From Psoroptes ovis (taxonomy: Eukaryota > Arthropoda > Arachnida > Sarcoptiformes > Psoroptidae), in assembly GCA_002943765.1 (NCBI GenBank), contig PQWQ01000021.1, positions 744,001 to 808,000 of the forward strand: 64,000 nucleotides of DNA. Direction: 5' to 3'. Below, in pieces: positions 17,554-29,194 of the stretch (its first letter is position 1; every line of letters begins with the position of its first letter). The notes beneath the pieces were generated by a model. That model did not search any database. It was not told the origin of the DNA and saw only the letters and a list, made by a program, of their open reading frames with translations. The translations under genes and the position numbers were made by a program.

Positions 17554-19280
17554 TTTCAATAAATCAATGCGCCTTAAATGAAATGAATTAAGACATGAAC
17601 AAACAAACCTGCAAGAGAATGGACCTTGGAAAGGTGGATATAAAAAGTGTCATAATAATAACAAGTGTCAAACGTGTTACATATACACATTGATTTATGG
17701 TGGATTTCAAATATGTATGAATAAGTGCTTGGGGTGATTTATGGGGAGAAATTTTTCGGGAAAAAATTTTGGAAATTTTCTAAATTTTTCTGGAAAAATT
17801 CCAGAAATTTTTCCCAAGAGTTTTCCCGAAGGGTCTGTCCCCGCCAGCCCCAGCGCAGGTAGCAAAATACCATGGGTTTTCGGCGAGTTTCTGGCCAATT
17901 TTCGGCCATTTTTGATGGTCAAATTTTGACCATCAAAATACCTAACCATTCATGGCGTTGCCATGGTGAATCACCGATGATATTCAATGATTGGAATTCT
18001 CAGATGTTCTTTTGGCATTTCGGGGCCATTCACAAACAATCTGTGTATTCGTCGTTTGAACAACGAAACGAATGCATACAACGAATCTAGGCGGTGGCGT
18101 ATATTTTGGGCCCTCAAAATGCCAAAGAAAAGGTCAAAAATAAATGAATGTACGCACACAAATATCAAATAAAAGGCGTATTCGGCTTCGGTTATTATTT
18201 TTGGGCTCATGGAAATTTTACGGTAAAAGTTTTTTTCCCGAATTTCTCGCCCGACAAAGAGGCTGTAAAGGTTAAAGGTATACGTAAGGAGATGCACGTA
18301 TTTTGTATGTTGAAGGCGCTTGTTTATTTATTTGTGAATTATGGAATCGTTTTTCGATTCTCAAAAACCTTCATAAATCAAAGCCAAAAACCCGATGCTT
18401 TTGAAGGGTAAAATCTTTGCAATCATCGCAAAACGGCCAAAAATCTGGTTAAAATCATTAAGCTTAGCTTGTTTCGGCAGATTTTAATTCAAAATTTCAA
18501 AGGGTACAAAGGGACTCGGCGAAAAAAACACCAGGAAAATTACCCAGAAAATTTTTTATGACCAAATTTCGGCAAATCTCTAATTCATTTGATTATCAAA
18601 TGATACAACCTTTGAGGCTACCGTTTATGGCCTTAAAAAGCTGTAAACTTCAGAAAACAAATCATAAAAAAATTGCTTCGATTCGATTGGTTGTAAAACA
18701 GCGAAATTTTCAAATTTTAGAGATTAGAACCAGCCGCAGCTTTGCATGTATAACCTTGGTACGCAAGCTTAGGGTTGTAAAAAAAAATCAAAGAAAAAAC
18801 CGAGAAAAACTTAGAAAAAACAAAGGGCTAAAGCTGAAAATTACAAGGAATCAACAAGTCTTCAGCAAGGGATGACGCGACAGTTTGCGTGATTGTGACA
18901 ATTGTCGGAGACCTTTGAAACATTCAAAGACCCTTTAATTTGACCCAGGCCGAAAGCGCCGAAAGTACCGAATAACGATGGCCAGAGCCAGATGTTCGAG
19001 GGGTCTGAATTCAAAGCCGAAGCATTTTCACATTTTGACTTGGATGGATTTCGTTGCCGCTGGCTAGCGAGAAATGTTTCCGAAGGAACATTTTTTTTCG
19101 GAGGAAAAATTTCCCAGGAAATTTTTACACCCCCGAAGCAAAATACACTCAAAGGATGAGCTCAAAGAGGAGGATAAGGCGGGCACGAGAGTAAGTGTAA
19201 GCACAAGTTGTGATAATCTCTCGGTGATGATAATGATTTGCTGCCGAGGATTTGGGTGGAAATCCTGGTTTTAAAACTAT

Positions 19281-19361
19281 TTAGGTTGTCCGAAAAGTTC
19301 ATTCCGCTTAATCACAATAGAGTTGCTCATAAAATCGGTCAGAACTTTTCGGACAACCTAA
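19281..19361. mobile_element. mariner-like hairpin MITE, subfamily C
   Basis: TTAGGTTGTCCGAAAAGTTC, core AATAGAGTTG, right arm TCAGAACTTTTCGGACAACC. TA on the right flank. Confidence 0.88.
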
Positions 19362-19562
19362 TATTTCTAAGGCATTTTTACAAGGCAAATACCAGACAGA
19401 GCTTAATCCTCGTTGATCGTCGTCATAACACAAGAGAAATGCTTAGAAAAAGCTAAGAAATCTGAGTTTTTTTCTTAGCATTTTCAGCCAGCTACGAGTC
19501 GGGGTATTTTGCCAAAAATCAAGCAACGAACCTGTCGCCTTCCAACAGTTGTTAAGGCTAAT

Positions 19563-19583
19563 AGCCCGAGTAGGACTCGGGCT
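19563..19583. repeat. Perfect 9 bp hairpin with 3 nt loop
   Basis: AGCCCGAGT-AGG-ACTCGGGCT, GC-rich in an AT-rich setting. Compare 25794-25814. Confidence 0.85.
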
Positions 19584-19982
19584 GAGCAGTTTGAATGCAA
19601 GAAAATTTTAAACGGATTTTTCCGTTGCCGACTGCTTTGATGGTCCGCAGGATATTGCGTTTCTCAGCTGTAATATACTGGAGTACATACATCGACATAC
19701 AGGCAAACACACAGACATTTTATAAGGATGATTGAAAGAAAGAAAGATTAATTTTGGTTAATAAGGAGATGAAATACTATTTAAGAAATTGGCGACATTA
19801 AGACTTGAAAATATCTTTGAAAATTGCATAGAAATTACATTGAAATCAATGCATTTTCAATGGAAAACTTTCGAGAAAAAATTTTTTAAAAATCACCCGA
19901 ATGATTTAATCGACAGCTTCAAGTGTCACAACATAAGAAATACGAAAATTTTCGACCAAGATTTGTTTACCCTGTCAAAATA

Positions 19983-20064
19983 TTAGGTTGTCCGATAAGT
20001 TTTTTTGCCGAATTTTCAATGATTTTCTACGATATAACCGGCGAAAACTTTTCGGACAGCCTAA
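19983..20064. mobile_element. mariner-like hairpin MITE, subfamily B reversed
   Basis: TTAGGTTGTCCGATAAGTTT ... GGCGAAAACTTTTCGGACAG, core TCTACGATATAACC. TA on the left, TG on the right. Confidence 0.85.
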
Positions 20065-20207
20065 TGTATGTGCTTGAAAGAATGACTCAAACATCGATTG
20101 AAAATCGTTTGACAAAAAAATTTTTCTTGTGATTTTTTCGTGAGATTTGTAAACAAACACAAATACAGCAACAATAATATTGACAATTGATGTACGGTAT
20201 ATATATA

Positions 20208-20287
20208 TTAGGTTGTTCGGAAAGTTTTTGCCGATTTTATCGTAGAAAATAATTAGAAAATCGGCAAGAATTTATCGGACAACCTAA
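20208..20287. mobile_element. mariner-like hairpin MITE, subfamily B
   Basis: TTAGGTTGTTCGGAAAGTTT, core TTTATCGTAG, right arm GGCAAGAATTTATCGGACAA. TA flanks. Confidence 0.85.
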
Positions 20288-20514
20288 TACACCAACAAGC
20301 AGCACACACCAAAACAACCATTGAAGAAACATTTTACAATCTTAGATTTGGTTTTTCATTCATTTTCAATTGTCAATTTCAATTCGTTATTTTTCAATTG
20401 GTTTTTTTCATTGCATTTCTGCTGCATTTGATTAGATGTTTGATCAGCAGCTAACAACACTGATTAAAGCAAATTTTGGCAAAATCCAATCCAATCATTA
20501 TCACTTGGCAAATA

Positions 20515-20600
20515 TTAGGTTGTCCCATAAGTTCTTGTCGTTTTTTGAATAAACAAAAAAAAAATTTGTAAAAATGGCAAGAACTTATGGGACAACCTAA
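20515..20600. mobile_element. mariner-like hairpin MITE, subfamily A
   Basis: TTAGGTTGTCCCATAAGTTC ... GAACTTATGGGACAACCTAA, fully paired arms around an A-rich centre. Confidence 0.88.
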
Positions 20601-21349
20601 ATAATTCATTGAAAATAGAAGAAGAAACACATGCATACAATCATATGATTAAGATGGTGGTGGTCGTATATTGATTTTTGCATTGTTGATATTCGTTTCA
20701 TATTTGATTATCGCTCATTGATCAAATTGTTTTCAAATTTGATTTGAAATGAAGAAAATTACGATTTTAAATCAATTCTTAAATTGACACAAACGCACTT
20801 ACACACACACAACTATGGATTAATAGAATGAAATGATATGACTATGACAAATGATATACTATACATATGACTAAAACACATATGATATAATATAATGACA
20901 ATATTTGATTATACATAATTCACTCTTGATAATAGTAAATATTGAATAATGATAATAATAAACAATTGTCATAATCACAAGTATGACAAGTGAACAACAA
21001 CACACCCCGACGATTAATATTGACTTACAAGGTGGTTTTTATTTTCATTTATTTTCTATTCTTGGTAGTCGTCGTTGTTTATCATTGAAAACTGATAGAT
21101 TTTAACCCGAAGAATTTTAAATCAAAGATTTTCAATGAAGAATTGATCAAATCCGAGTAAATAATTGGTCAAATTCGACAATCAAACACTGGTTAAGATA
21201 CATATCAATATCATTCAATCGATGAATGATTCATTCACTTTGTAAGCCGGAAAAAACTTTGATTTTTCCTTTAAAAATCAAATCATAGAAATCGCTAAAA
21301 TCACACAAGAAAAATGTACAAAATCATAAAAAATACAATAATGCAAATA

Positions 21350-21429
21350 TTAGGTTGTCCGAAAAGTTCATTCCGCTTGCTCAATAGAGTTGTTCATAAA
21401 AATCGGTCAGAACTTTCAGGACAACCTAA
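21350..21429. mobile_element. mariner-like hairpin MITE, subfamily C
   Basis: TTAGGTTGTCCGAAAAGTTC, core AATAGAGTTG, right arm TCAGAACTTTCAGGACAACC with one scrambled pair. Confidence 0.85.
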
Positions 21430-21645
21430 ATAAATACACACAAGAAAAAATCAAATATTCTCATTGAAATCTCATGGTAAACAAACAAACAACAATCACA
21501 ATCAACACAAAGACTCATAAAAGATTTTGTCGTGTTTGATATTTCTTCTTTTACTGACTGGCTGATTTTCAAAGATTTGTCTTCTTGCAAATCATAATAA
21601 TCATAGAAATAATCAAAAAAAAATATTGCAAAAAACCATATTTCT

Positions 21646-21736
21646 ACTTGTCCGAAAAGTTTTGACGCATGAAATCCATTCAAAATCAATGGAAAGCTTT
21701 CATTGAAAATCGGCAAAAACTTTTCGGACAAACCCC
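21646..21736. mobile_element. mariner-like hairpin MITE, subfamily D
   Basis: CTTGTCCGAAAAGTTTTGACG ... GGCAAAAACTTTTCGGACAA. Long centre with TCCATTCAAAATCAATGGA, itself an inverted pair. Outer ends are degraded. Confidence 0.75.
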
Positions 21737-21798
21737 AAAAATATATTGGCTCAATTGACTGGTACTGACAATCAGCTAAAAAATTGTTGAAAATTGTA

Positions 21799-21878
21799 TT
21801 AGGTTGTCCGAAAAGTTTTTGCCAATTATTTCCTAGAAAATCATGAGAAAATCGGCAAGAACTTATCGGACAACCAAA
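21799..21878. mobile_element. mariner-like hairpin MITE, subfamily B
   Basis: TTAGGTTGTCCGAAAAGTTT ... GGCAAGAACTTATCGGACAA. TA flanks, right end CCAAA. Confidence 0.85.
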
Positions 21879-21909
21879 TAGAAAAATAAAATGAATGAAT
21901 AAGCAAATA

Positions 21910-21991
21910 TTAGGTTGTCCTAAAAGTTCTTGCCGTTTTTTTGGATGAAAATAAATTCAAAAAAACGGCAAGAACTTATGGGACAACCCAA
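21910..21991. mobile_element. mariner-like hairpin MITE, mosaic A
   Basis: Left arm TTAGGTTGTCCTAAAAGTTC, right arm GAACTTATGGGACAACCCAA. The left has CTAAAAG against an A-type CTTATGGG. A (CA)n tract starts 7 nt beyond it. Confidence 0.85.
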
Positions 21992-21997
21992 TATAAA

Positions 21998-22021
21998 TAC
22001 ACACACACACACACACACACC
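21998..22021. repeat. (CA)n microsatellite
   Basis: About 12 CA/AC units directly after a mariner-like element. Confidence 0.85.
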
Positions 22022-22409
22022 ATAAATACATACATTCATTGATTCAATGATTAAACGATTTTCGAAAAATGAAAATGAATGATTTAAAACGTAGTGTTTC
22101 GTATCAATTTCTGGTCGTTTTTTGTTGTTGTTTTGGCTGGTGTTAACCATTGAATTTCACTCAATCAAGTCTTTGATTCAACGATATGTGACAAGTGTAC
22201 CATATGAAACACTCAACATAATCAACAACGACACAAATAACCAACCATACAAACAAACAATCAAAAGGGTGCAAAGGGCAAAAGAAGCAGCAGCAGCAGC
22301 GCCAGCAGTGGTCAAAAATTGAATTAGAATTCGATTTTCGAATTCGAATGCTTTTTCTTTTTTTTTTATTTTCAAAACGTTCGAATTCGATTTTCTTGGA
22401 CAAGATTCG

Positions 22410-22427
22410 AAAAGGTTCGAACCTTTT
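22410..22427. repeat. 18 bp perfect palindrome
   Basis: AAAAGGTTCGAACCTTTT, self-complementary with no loop. It contains a tRNA B-box-like GGTTCGAACC, but no tRNA folds around it. Confidence 0.8.
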
Positions 22428-24360
22428 CCAAACAGTGTTAAGGTATTGGGTTTATTTGATTTCTAAGCAGCAAAAAACCTTTGCAAGGCTAAAGATTCTT
22501 ACCTCTTACGAGATGAGTACAAGGTGAGTTGATATCTTTGAATTCTTCCACTGAATTAAATTGTTTATTTATTTTTGAGATCAAGGCTGGTATATGTGCG
22601 CGGTGTGGTTAATTTACAATGAAATTAAAAAAAACGATGCACTCAAAGTGAATTTTAAATGATGATTTAGGCACTGAAATTGCTAGAAATTATTGAGTGT
22701 GAATTGCAATTAGGTCGTATTGATTTGAGTTGAACTATGAACTTTTGAGATTTGAATCAACAAACAATGGTCATGATTGATGCATTAAGATTGACGATAC
22801 ATCAATGAAAACGCGAAGATAATTCTGAAGATGATAATCAAAGATTGATGAATCGTATTGAGGATTGAGATTTTAAATTCACTGATTAATCGAAGCTACA
22901 GCAGCTGCGGCTGCTGCATAAATGAATGCTGAACTGAATTCGGAATTGGTGATTCACTGTAGAAATATCTGATTCATTTTATCTTAAAAATTTTCATTTT
23001 GAAGATTTTCAAATTTTTTTTACAAAAAATTTTACAGATTTTCAATGAAATTCAACGAGATACACATGATATACACAATCTGAAATGATTCAAAATTGAT
23101 AACTGAAGATTCACCAAGATTTATCAAGAATTTCTTCAAAATTTCTTAGAAAATTTCAAATTTTCTTCAAGAATTTCCACTAAAAAATTTCAAACAAAAT
23201 ATGTGATTCACCATTGAAAACATACACATTGATTACACATTGAAAAACAATGAATTGAAACAGCAACAAAACAAATCAAGAAACACAACGAAAAACGAAC
23301 AAAAATGTGAAGAAATTAACCAAAAAATTTCAGCCAAAAAAATCAGCCAAAAATCACAAACACACATAAATACAGATACAGAAACACACAGCTGTAATTT
23401 TTTTATTTAGCAATTTTTTTCTTCGGTGAATTTTGATGGATGATTTTCATTTTTTCTTCGTGTGTAATTTTCCCATTGAAAATGCATGGAGCACACAGCA
23501 CAACACACTCAGTGTTTGAGTTCGAATGTTTTGCAGCACTCAAACACAGGCACCATGCACCGACAACAAACGAAATTGAAATGAAATTGACGAGCAGCAG
23601 TCGAGTTGAAGAACGAAAAAAAAAAAAAACGTCGTTGGTCTTCCAGCACTGAAGAAAGAGGGAGACGAACGTTTTCCATCCGCCTACTTTTGCCACTGCT
23701 GCTCCTCTAAACTTGGCAAATGCACTGAAAATAGTGCGAGCAGCAAACGTACGTATGACGTTGGTGGCAGCATTGAGACAGTTAAGTGTTTTTGAAGAAA
23801 GTTTTTTTCTTTTTTTTTACGAAAAAAAAATCGGCAAGTGCATAACACATGTGTGGTGGTAATCTGTGGGAGCAGCACGCGTCAAACTAAGAGAAATCTT
23901 TGATATTTTTTTTCTGGCTCTCATTTTAACTATTTTACGTGCTTCTACCCGGTTTTGTTTTGTGTCTAGAAAATTTTTTCTTGTTTTTTTTTCAACCTAG
24001 TTGAATGCCACTACCACAGTAATTAGAAGAGGAGATAAATACCACAACTTACGCAAGCGTAAATACCTTTACACTTTTTTGTTACTGATGAAGGAATTTT
24101 TCCCTCCTCATTGTATGTGTTCAATTAATTTTGAATGTTTGAAAACATTCAAAGGTAGTGGTATGTTTAATAGGAGAAACAAATGTTTTCGAAGCAAAAC
24201 TCAACTCATTGACATGCTACTACTACTGTCGAATAATTTCAAATTTAAATCACATAAAAACACAGAAAAAAAACCAAAAGAAAAAATTTGAAAAAAAAAA
24301 TTCAATGAACAGAAAACATAATGAAAAATAATGAATTTCGGTCAATTCCATTCCATTGTA

Positions 24361-24441
24361 TTAGGTTGTCCCATAAGTTCTTGCCGTTTTTTAAATTTTT
24401 TTTTCATTCGAAAAACGGCAAGAACTTATGGGACAACCTAA
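24361..24441. mobile_element. mariner-like hairpin MITE, subfamily A
   Basis: TTAGGTTGTCCCATAAGTTC ... GAACTTATGGGACAACCTAA around CATTCGAAAAACGG. TA flanks. Confidence 0.9.
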
Positions 24442-25106
24442 TATTTTCCCCGATCATTTCTGAGTCAAAAAAAACCAAAAAAAAAAAAAAAAAAAAATTC
24501 CACGAAACCTCGAACTCCTTGGAATTTCTCGGGAATTTTCCCTGAGTACACAAAGGATTCCGAAGGATTTCGGCATCATTTGTGCTTCTTGAAAATTCCA
24601 AAAGTTTAGACACAAAAAAAAATTCGAAATATTTTTGTCGTATTCATACGATGCAAATACTTTTCAAGTACAAACTGTGATTTCGAGTGAATGAAGAATG
24701 ACTGAATTTCGCTGACTTTCACTTTTGTTTATTTAGTAATCAAAGGATTATAAGTAGTGTATGTCTCACCGAGGAGGAGCCAAGGGGGGAAGGCGACAGA
24801 AATTCTACCGAGAAAACTGGTTTACCTTTAAGGCACAAACCTCAGAAAGAATTTCATTGAATTTCAATCAATGAATGAGTACAAGAATGACAGATAAGGC
24901 CACCATCTTAATGAAGGCCAATACCTTGCGTAAACCCTTTTAAATCATGAAAAATCTTTCATTCTTTGAGTTTTTCGTAAAGGATTCAGTCAACTTATTC
25001 GAATGGAATCAATCTTTGGAGCTTCAAAGAAGCTTCATCGATTCGAATGTACCCCGAGTGATATGAAGACATGTATGCATTGATGAGTAGTATGTCTAAT
25101 AATGTA

Positions 25107-25187
25107 TTGGGTTGTCCCATAAGTTCTTGCCGTTTTTTAAATTTTTTTTTCCTCCGAAAAACGGCAAGAACTTATGGGACAGCCTAA
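25107..25187. mobile_element. mariner-like hairpin MITE, subfamily A
   Basis: TTGGGTTGTCCCATAAGTTC ... GAACTTATGGGACAGCCTAA. TA flanks. Near-identical to the copy at 24361. Confidence 0.88.
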
Positions 25188-25793
25188 TATAAGGAGAGAG
25201 GGGGGCATATTCGGTAATTTTCTCAGGAATTCCGAGAAAATCTTTGAATATTCTTACTCTCTCTCTCTCCTCCTCCTCCTCCTCTTTCGCACATCAATGA
25301 AGAGATAATTCCATCGGAAATTCCCAGGAATTTCGGGAAAATTTCCGAAAATTCCGAAAATCTTTCTCTCTCAGTGAATGTGAGAGCTTATACAAGGGAT
25401 TCACCGAGAGAAAAAAAGTTATTTTGTTTCAAAAAATGAAAAATTCGGAGAATCTGATTTTGTTCGGGGGGAGAAAATTCCTGGAAATATTCCCAAAAAG
25501 AATATTTCCAGGAATTCTCAGCAGAGAGCCCCCCGGCATAGAAAATTTTCCGAAATACAAAGTAACGATAGAAGAGAAACAGAAAGAGGAGAAAGGAAAG
25601 ATTTTTTTTCTTTTGAAGAAAAAAAATTCGCCCCTTCCCCATCATTACCTCCTGCCCCACTTGCCCCCCCCACTGAAAAACCTTGAATACTCATTTCAGT
25701 TCAAATGAGACTTTGGCAGTACGAATATCGGTCAGAGAATTTTTCGAGAAACTCAATCGAACTGCTTGTTCATTGTACTGTGACAACGTAGAA

Positions 25794-25814
25794 TGCCCGA
25801 GCTACGCTCGGGCA
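25794..25814. repeat. Perfect 9 bp hairpin with TAC loop
   Basis: TGCCCGAGC-TAC-GCTCGGGCA. The centre AGCTACGCT matches the AGC-NNC-GCT pattern seen at 26232 and 27424. Confidence 0.85.
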
Positions 25815-26231
25815 ATGACGTTTGCATGGCAAAAACAGCAAACGTGATCATCACGTTTGACGCCGGTAGAGCGTTGAATCCATTCATGCATCGCATATTT
25901 ACCATTATCAAGCGAGAAAACAGCGCAAACAATGAAGCAATTCTCTGCTTTGGCTGCTGCTAATGATGATGGTGCAATGAGAATCGAAAATTTTTTCATT
26001 TTGAAAAAACTTGGTGAAAAAACTCGATGAATTGGCAAAAATGCAAAAAATGAAGAAAAAGAAAACCGGCGAAGGAAAAATTGAATTTTTGCCATTGAAA
26101 CTGCCACAAACGGATTTTTACGTTCTGCAAAAATTGTGATTTCATATGCCGGTGACGTAGTGCTGTCATTGAAAATCAAGGACAGTAGAAAAGTGCCGGC
26201 GCTCAGAAGGAGGTAACAAAAATTCTCGGCC

Positions 26232-26248
26232 CGACAGCTTCGCTGTCG
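26232..26248. repeat. Perfect 7 bp hairpin with TTC loop
   Basis: CGACAGC-TTC-GCTGTCG. Confidence 0.8.
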
Positions 26249-26472
26249 ATTTTTGTTTCTCATTCTGACCATTATCACACAGAGTGATACTGGTGGTGAT
26301 GAGAACAATGAAAGAAAGGAAAGAATTTTGAGAAAAATTTTTTTGTTTTTTCACAAAAAAAAACTTTGCCCAAACGAAAAATCAATGTTTTCGGGTAAAT
26401 TTCTCAGCCAAAAGTGGATGAAAAGTTTTCGAAAAATTTTTTTTTGAAAAAGTTTTTCGAATTCGGGAAATA

Positions 26473-26555
26473 TTCGGGTTGTCCCATAAGTTCTTGCCGT
26501 TTTTTCAGATTTTTTTTTCATTTGAAAAACAGCAAGAACTTATGGGACAACCTAA
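26473..26555. mobile_element. mariner-like hairpin MITE, subfamily A
   Basis: GGGTTGTCCCATAAGTTCTT ... AAGAACTTATGGGACAACCT. Left end TTCGGG, right end CCTAA followed by TA. Confidence 0.88.
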
Positions 26556-26769
26556 TATTTCACGAATTTGAACCAAAACCCGAAACCGAAACCCGAAAAA
26601 AACTTTCTCCAAGCTTCCTGGGCGTTATTTTACTCGCTCTCTTTCCACAGTCTCCTTTCATTCATTCATTCTGTTCATTTTGGCAGACGAATGGAATCGT
26701 CTGATTGTGCAGTAAATCAATGTGAGGAGTAAGGGGTTTCTAGTTCGTTCGTGATTTCGGTGATTTATT

Positions 26770-26945
26770 TGGCGAGAAATTTTCCAGTAAATTTTTGAGA
26801 TTTGAAGAGAAAATTTCTGGTAAATTTCTGAGAAATTTCTCGGGAAATTTCCCATAATTTTTCCATGAGAATTTTCCGAGAAATCGAGAAATTACTCAGG
26901 AATTTCTCTGAAATTTCTTGGAAAATTACTCTGGAAAAACTTGGA
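26770..26945. repeat. AAATTT-centred palindromic array
   Basis: A run of GAGAAATTTCTC-like motifs at roughly 15-20 nt spacing, each close to self-complementary (GAAATTTC core). The strongest of about a dozen such arrays in the window. Confidence 0.55.
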
Positions 26946-27423
26946 AAATAATCAAAGCCTTTTTGATGGAAAACCTTTATTCGAAGGTTCTCAGTTTTCA
27001 AGGTCGCACTCACAAGAACCTTCACTGATGATGATGATGAAGAACCTGCTGTGTGTAATTTTTGTTTATGGATGATGGGGTAAAATTAACTGAGAAGAAA
27101 TACAAAGTGAAAACCCTCAAAATTCAAAAGCTGAGTGTGCAAAGCACACTCAGCTGAAATATTTGCATAAGAAAAAGTTTTGAAGAAAACTTTCTTGCCC
27201 CCCCCCGTATTCAAATCTCAGCCAATCAAAAGGGGTATGTCGGGGGGGTTCAATACGTGTTCTATGATCAATATGACCAATGTGATCGATGGTTTGATTG
27301 GTGAATTCGATTGGTGAACCATTTTTGATCGAGTCGAACCGGTTGCCGTAATCTATGTGTAGAAATCAAATTGTTCCCCTCAGGGCAAATTTTGAAGAAA
27401 ATTGATTGCAATCAATTTTTAAA

Positions 27424-27456
27424 CTCAAAAAACGAGCTGCGCTCGTTTTTTTTGAG
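27424..27456. repeat. Hairpin CTCAAAAAACGAGC with TGC loop
   Basis: CGAGC-TGC-GCTCG with flanking A6 and T8. It looks like a bacterial terminator in shape, but the setting is eukaryotic intergenic DNA. Confidence 0.75.
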
Positions 27457-27835
27457 TGCAGAAAAAAAATGAAACCAGATCAAATTGCTGCGCAAAGCTT
27501 GCGCAGCAAGGTCCGTTTCAAAGAATTTTAGCCAAAAGACTTTAATTTTCATTCGATCGAGTTCCAAGGTCCTTCGAGTTTCGTTTGGTTGATGAATGAT
27601 TCAATGAAATTACATTCAAATCTTCACTGCTGGCGCAGCCTTTTCAAAAAAGCTCGAATCATTTATGCCTGCCAAGCTCAATGCTACGGTCAATTTCTAT
27701 GCTCATCAATTCAACATTTATTCGAGATTTGTGCGTGGCATGGAGATGATGATTGTGCGTGCTGCTCTCATGAGTCTTGGGCTGAAGAATAAATAGAAAA
27801 GTACCGAAGGCCATTCAGTTTTGGTTAGATTTTAG

Positions 27836-27915
27836 TTAGGTTGTCCGGAAAGTTAATTCTTCTTAATCAATGGAGTTGTTAATGAAAATCGGCCAGAACT
27901 TTATGCACAACCTAA
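27836..27915. mobile_element. mariner-like hairpin MITE, subfamily C
   Basis: TTAGGTTGTCCGGAAAGTTA, core AATGGAGTTG, right arm CCAGAACTTTATGCACAACC. More decayed than most. Confidence 0.8.
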
Positions 27916-28044
27916 TAGTTTGGTTTTTTTAGTTTGTTGTTTATATTTGTGTCAGAGAATCGAGCAGAAATTTTTGTGCTGATTTATGGAAAATTTCCCT
28001 TGAATTATTTCTTGGAAAATTTCTCAAAAATTTTTCTGCTCAAA

Positions 28045-28060
28045 CGCCATCTTGCGGTGA
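28045..28060 (-). promoter_or_regulatory. CTCF-like motif
   Basis: The reverse complement TCACCGCAAGATGGCG fits the CTCF core at about 10 of 12 positions. Motif only. Confidence 0.25.
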
Positions 28061-28341
28061 CCTTAAGACGGTCAAAGTTCATAGAAATATTTTTGAAGAT
28101 GAAAAAAAAAATGAAAATTTTTCGGAAAAAATAAAAAATTTTGAAAAAATTTCTCTCTAATTTTGATCATAGCAGATTTTTAAAAATTCTCTTTTTCAAA
28201 AAGGTAGTAGCATGGAGAATAGTTAATTTGAATTTTCAAAACAATCAAAGAGGCAGTGGCATGAAAATATGAACAAATAAATGTTAGAGAAATAAAAAGA
28301 AACCAAATTGGTAGTGGCAATTGATTATCATTCTTCTCAAG

Positions 28342-28413
28342 CAGTGATTCTCAACCAGTACGTCGCAGCACATTTTGTGCCGCCGAATTTTTAAAAAAAG
28401 TTGAGAACCACTG
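28342..28413. mobile_element. hAT-like MITE copy 4
   Basis: CAGTGATTCTCAAC ... GTTGAGAACCACTG. At 72 bp the shortest copy. Flanks TTCTCAAG / TTCTATGG agree at 5 of 8 positions, a possible eroded target duplication. Confidence 0.72.
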
Positions 28414-29096
28414 TTCTATGGAAATTTTCATTCGACTGTACATATACATATGTCTGGGTAGTACACACACAAATATGTGACATTTTCAATTTCGGATAAG
28501 ATTAAATTTCTTTAAATTCATGGCTGGCAAGATAATCATTTGGCTACGCTTAGCTAAGCAGCTTATACAAGACTGGCACCCACTCTGCATAGTTTTTTTT
28601 GGTCCAAGGTTCACTTGATGCAAGTTATGCGAAGAAAACACTTTTTGAATGGTCCACTGAAATCCACTGAACGATCGACGAGTCCATTTTTTTCTACGTA
28701 GGAATTTCTCTGAGTGTTTCTTAGGCCTCTGGGAATAATCTTGGAAATTTTCCCCGAAAAAAAATTCCACCACCATCATCATTATCATCGGTGTACCCAT
28801 TGATTATATGGCCAACATGTGCCGATCATATGTGGGTATGTTTGGTGCATGAAAGCGGTCAAAGTTCAAATCCTGTGGGTCATACATAAAATGAATTACA
28901 CTGAAAAATGATTGATGTATCAAATTATCTCAGGGATAAATAAATTTTGAAGATTTTTTTCGCCATTCGACTAAGCAAAGCTGCGCCAGTTATCTTCAAA
29001 AAAAAAAAAAAATTTTACACAGGTTATCACCTTTAAAAAATTTGAATTTTCAGAAAATTACAAGAAAATTGCCGAGAAAACTTTTTTCGTGGAGTG

Positions 29097-29194
29097 CAAG
29101 AGGAGGAGGAGGAGGAGAGCGAATGGAGGAAGAGGAGATAGAAGAGTAAGAGGGAAGAGGAGAAAGGAGAAGGAGGAAAGAGGAGAAGAGATGA
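29097..29194. repeat. Polypurine (GGA/GAA) tract
   Basis: Almost uninterrupted A/G for about 100 nt on the + strand, beginning with GGA repeats. Confidence 0.8.

Larger units (their letters stand above)
13741..24000. other. Gene desert, segment 1
   Basis: No protein gene is supported. It holds 14 mariner-like and one hAT-like hairpin, AAATTT-centred arrays at 13920-13990, 17165-17225 and 17745-17830, the GGTTCGAACC palindrome at 22410, a (CA)n run at 21998-22020, and short GC-rich spots around 16330-16390 and 19560. Open frames span repeats or are AT-rich noise. Confidence 0.55.

Noticed and set aside
22410..22427. tRNA B box GGTTCGAACC
   Set aside because: No A box, acceptor or anticodon stem folds around it; it is a plain palindrome.
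25802..26308. 168-codon open frame on the - strand
   Set aside because: No recognisable domain, Phe/Ser-rich AT-driven composition, no splice or regulatory support. Possible but not supported as a gene.
27424..27456. Rho-independent terminator or bacterial insertion
   Set aside because: The hairpin shape fits, but there is no gene to terminate and similar mini-hairpins occur throughout the eukaryotic intergenic DNA.
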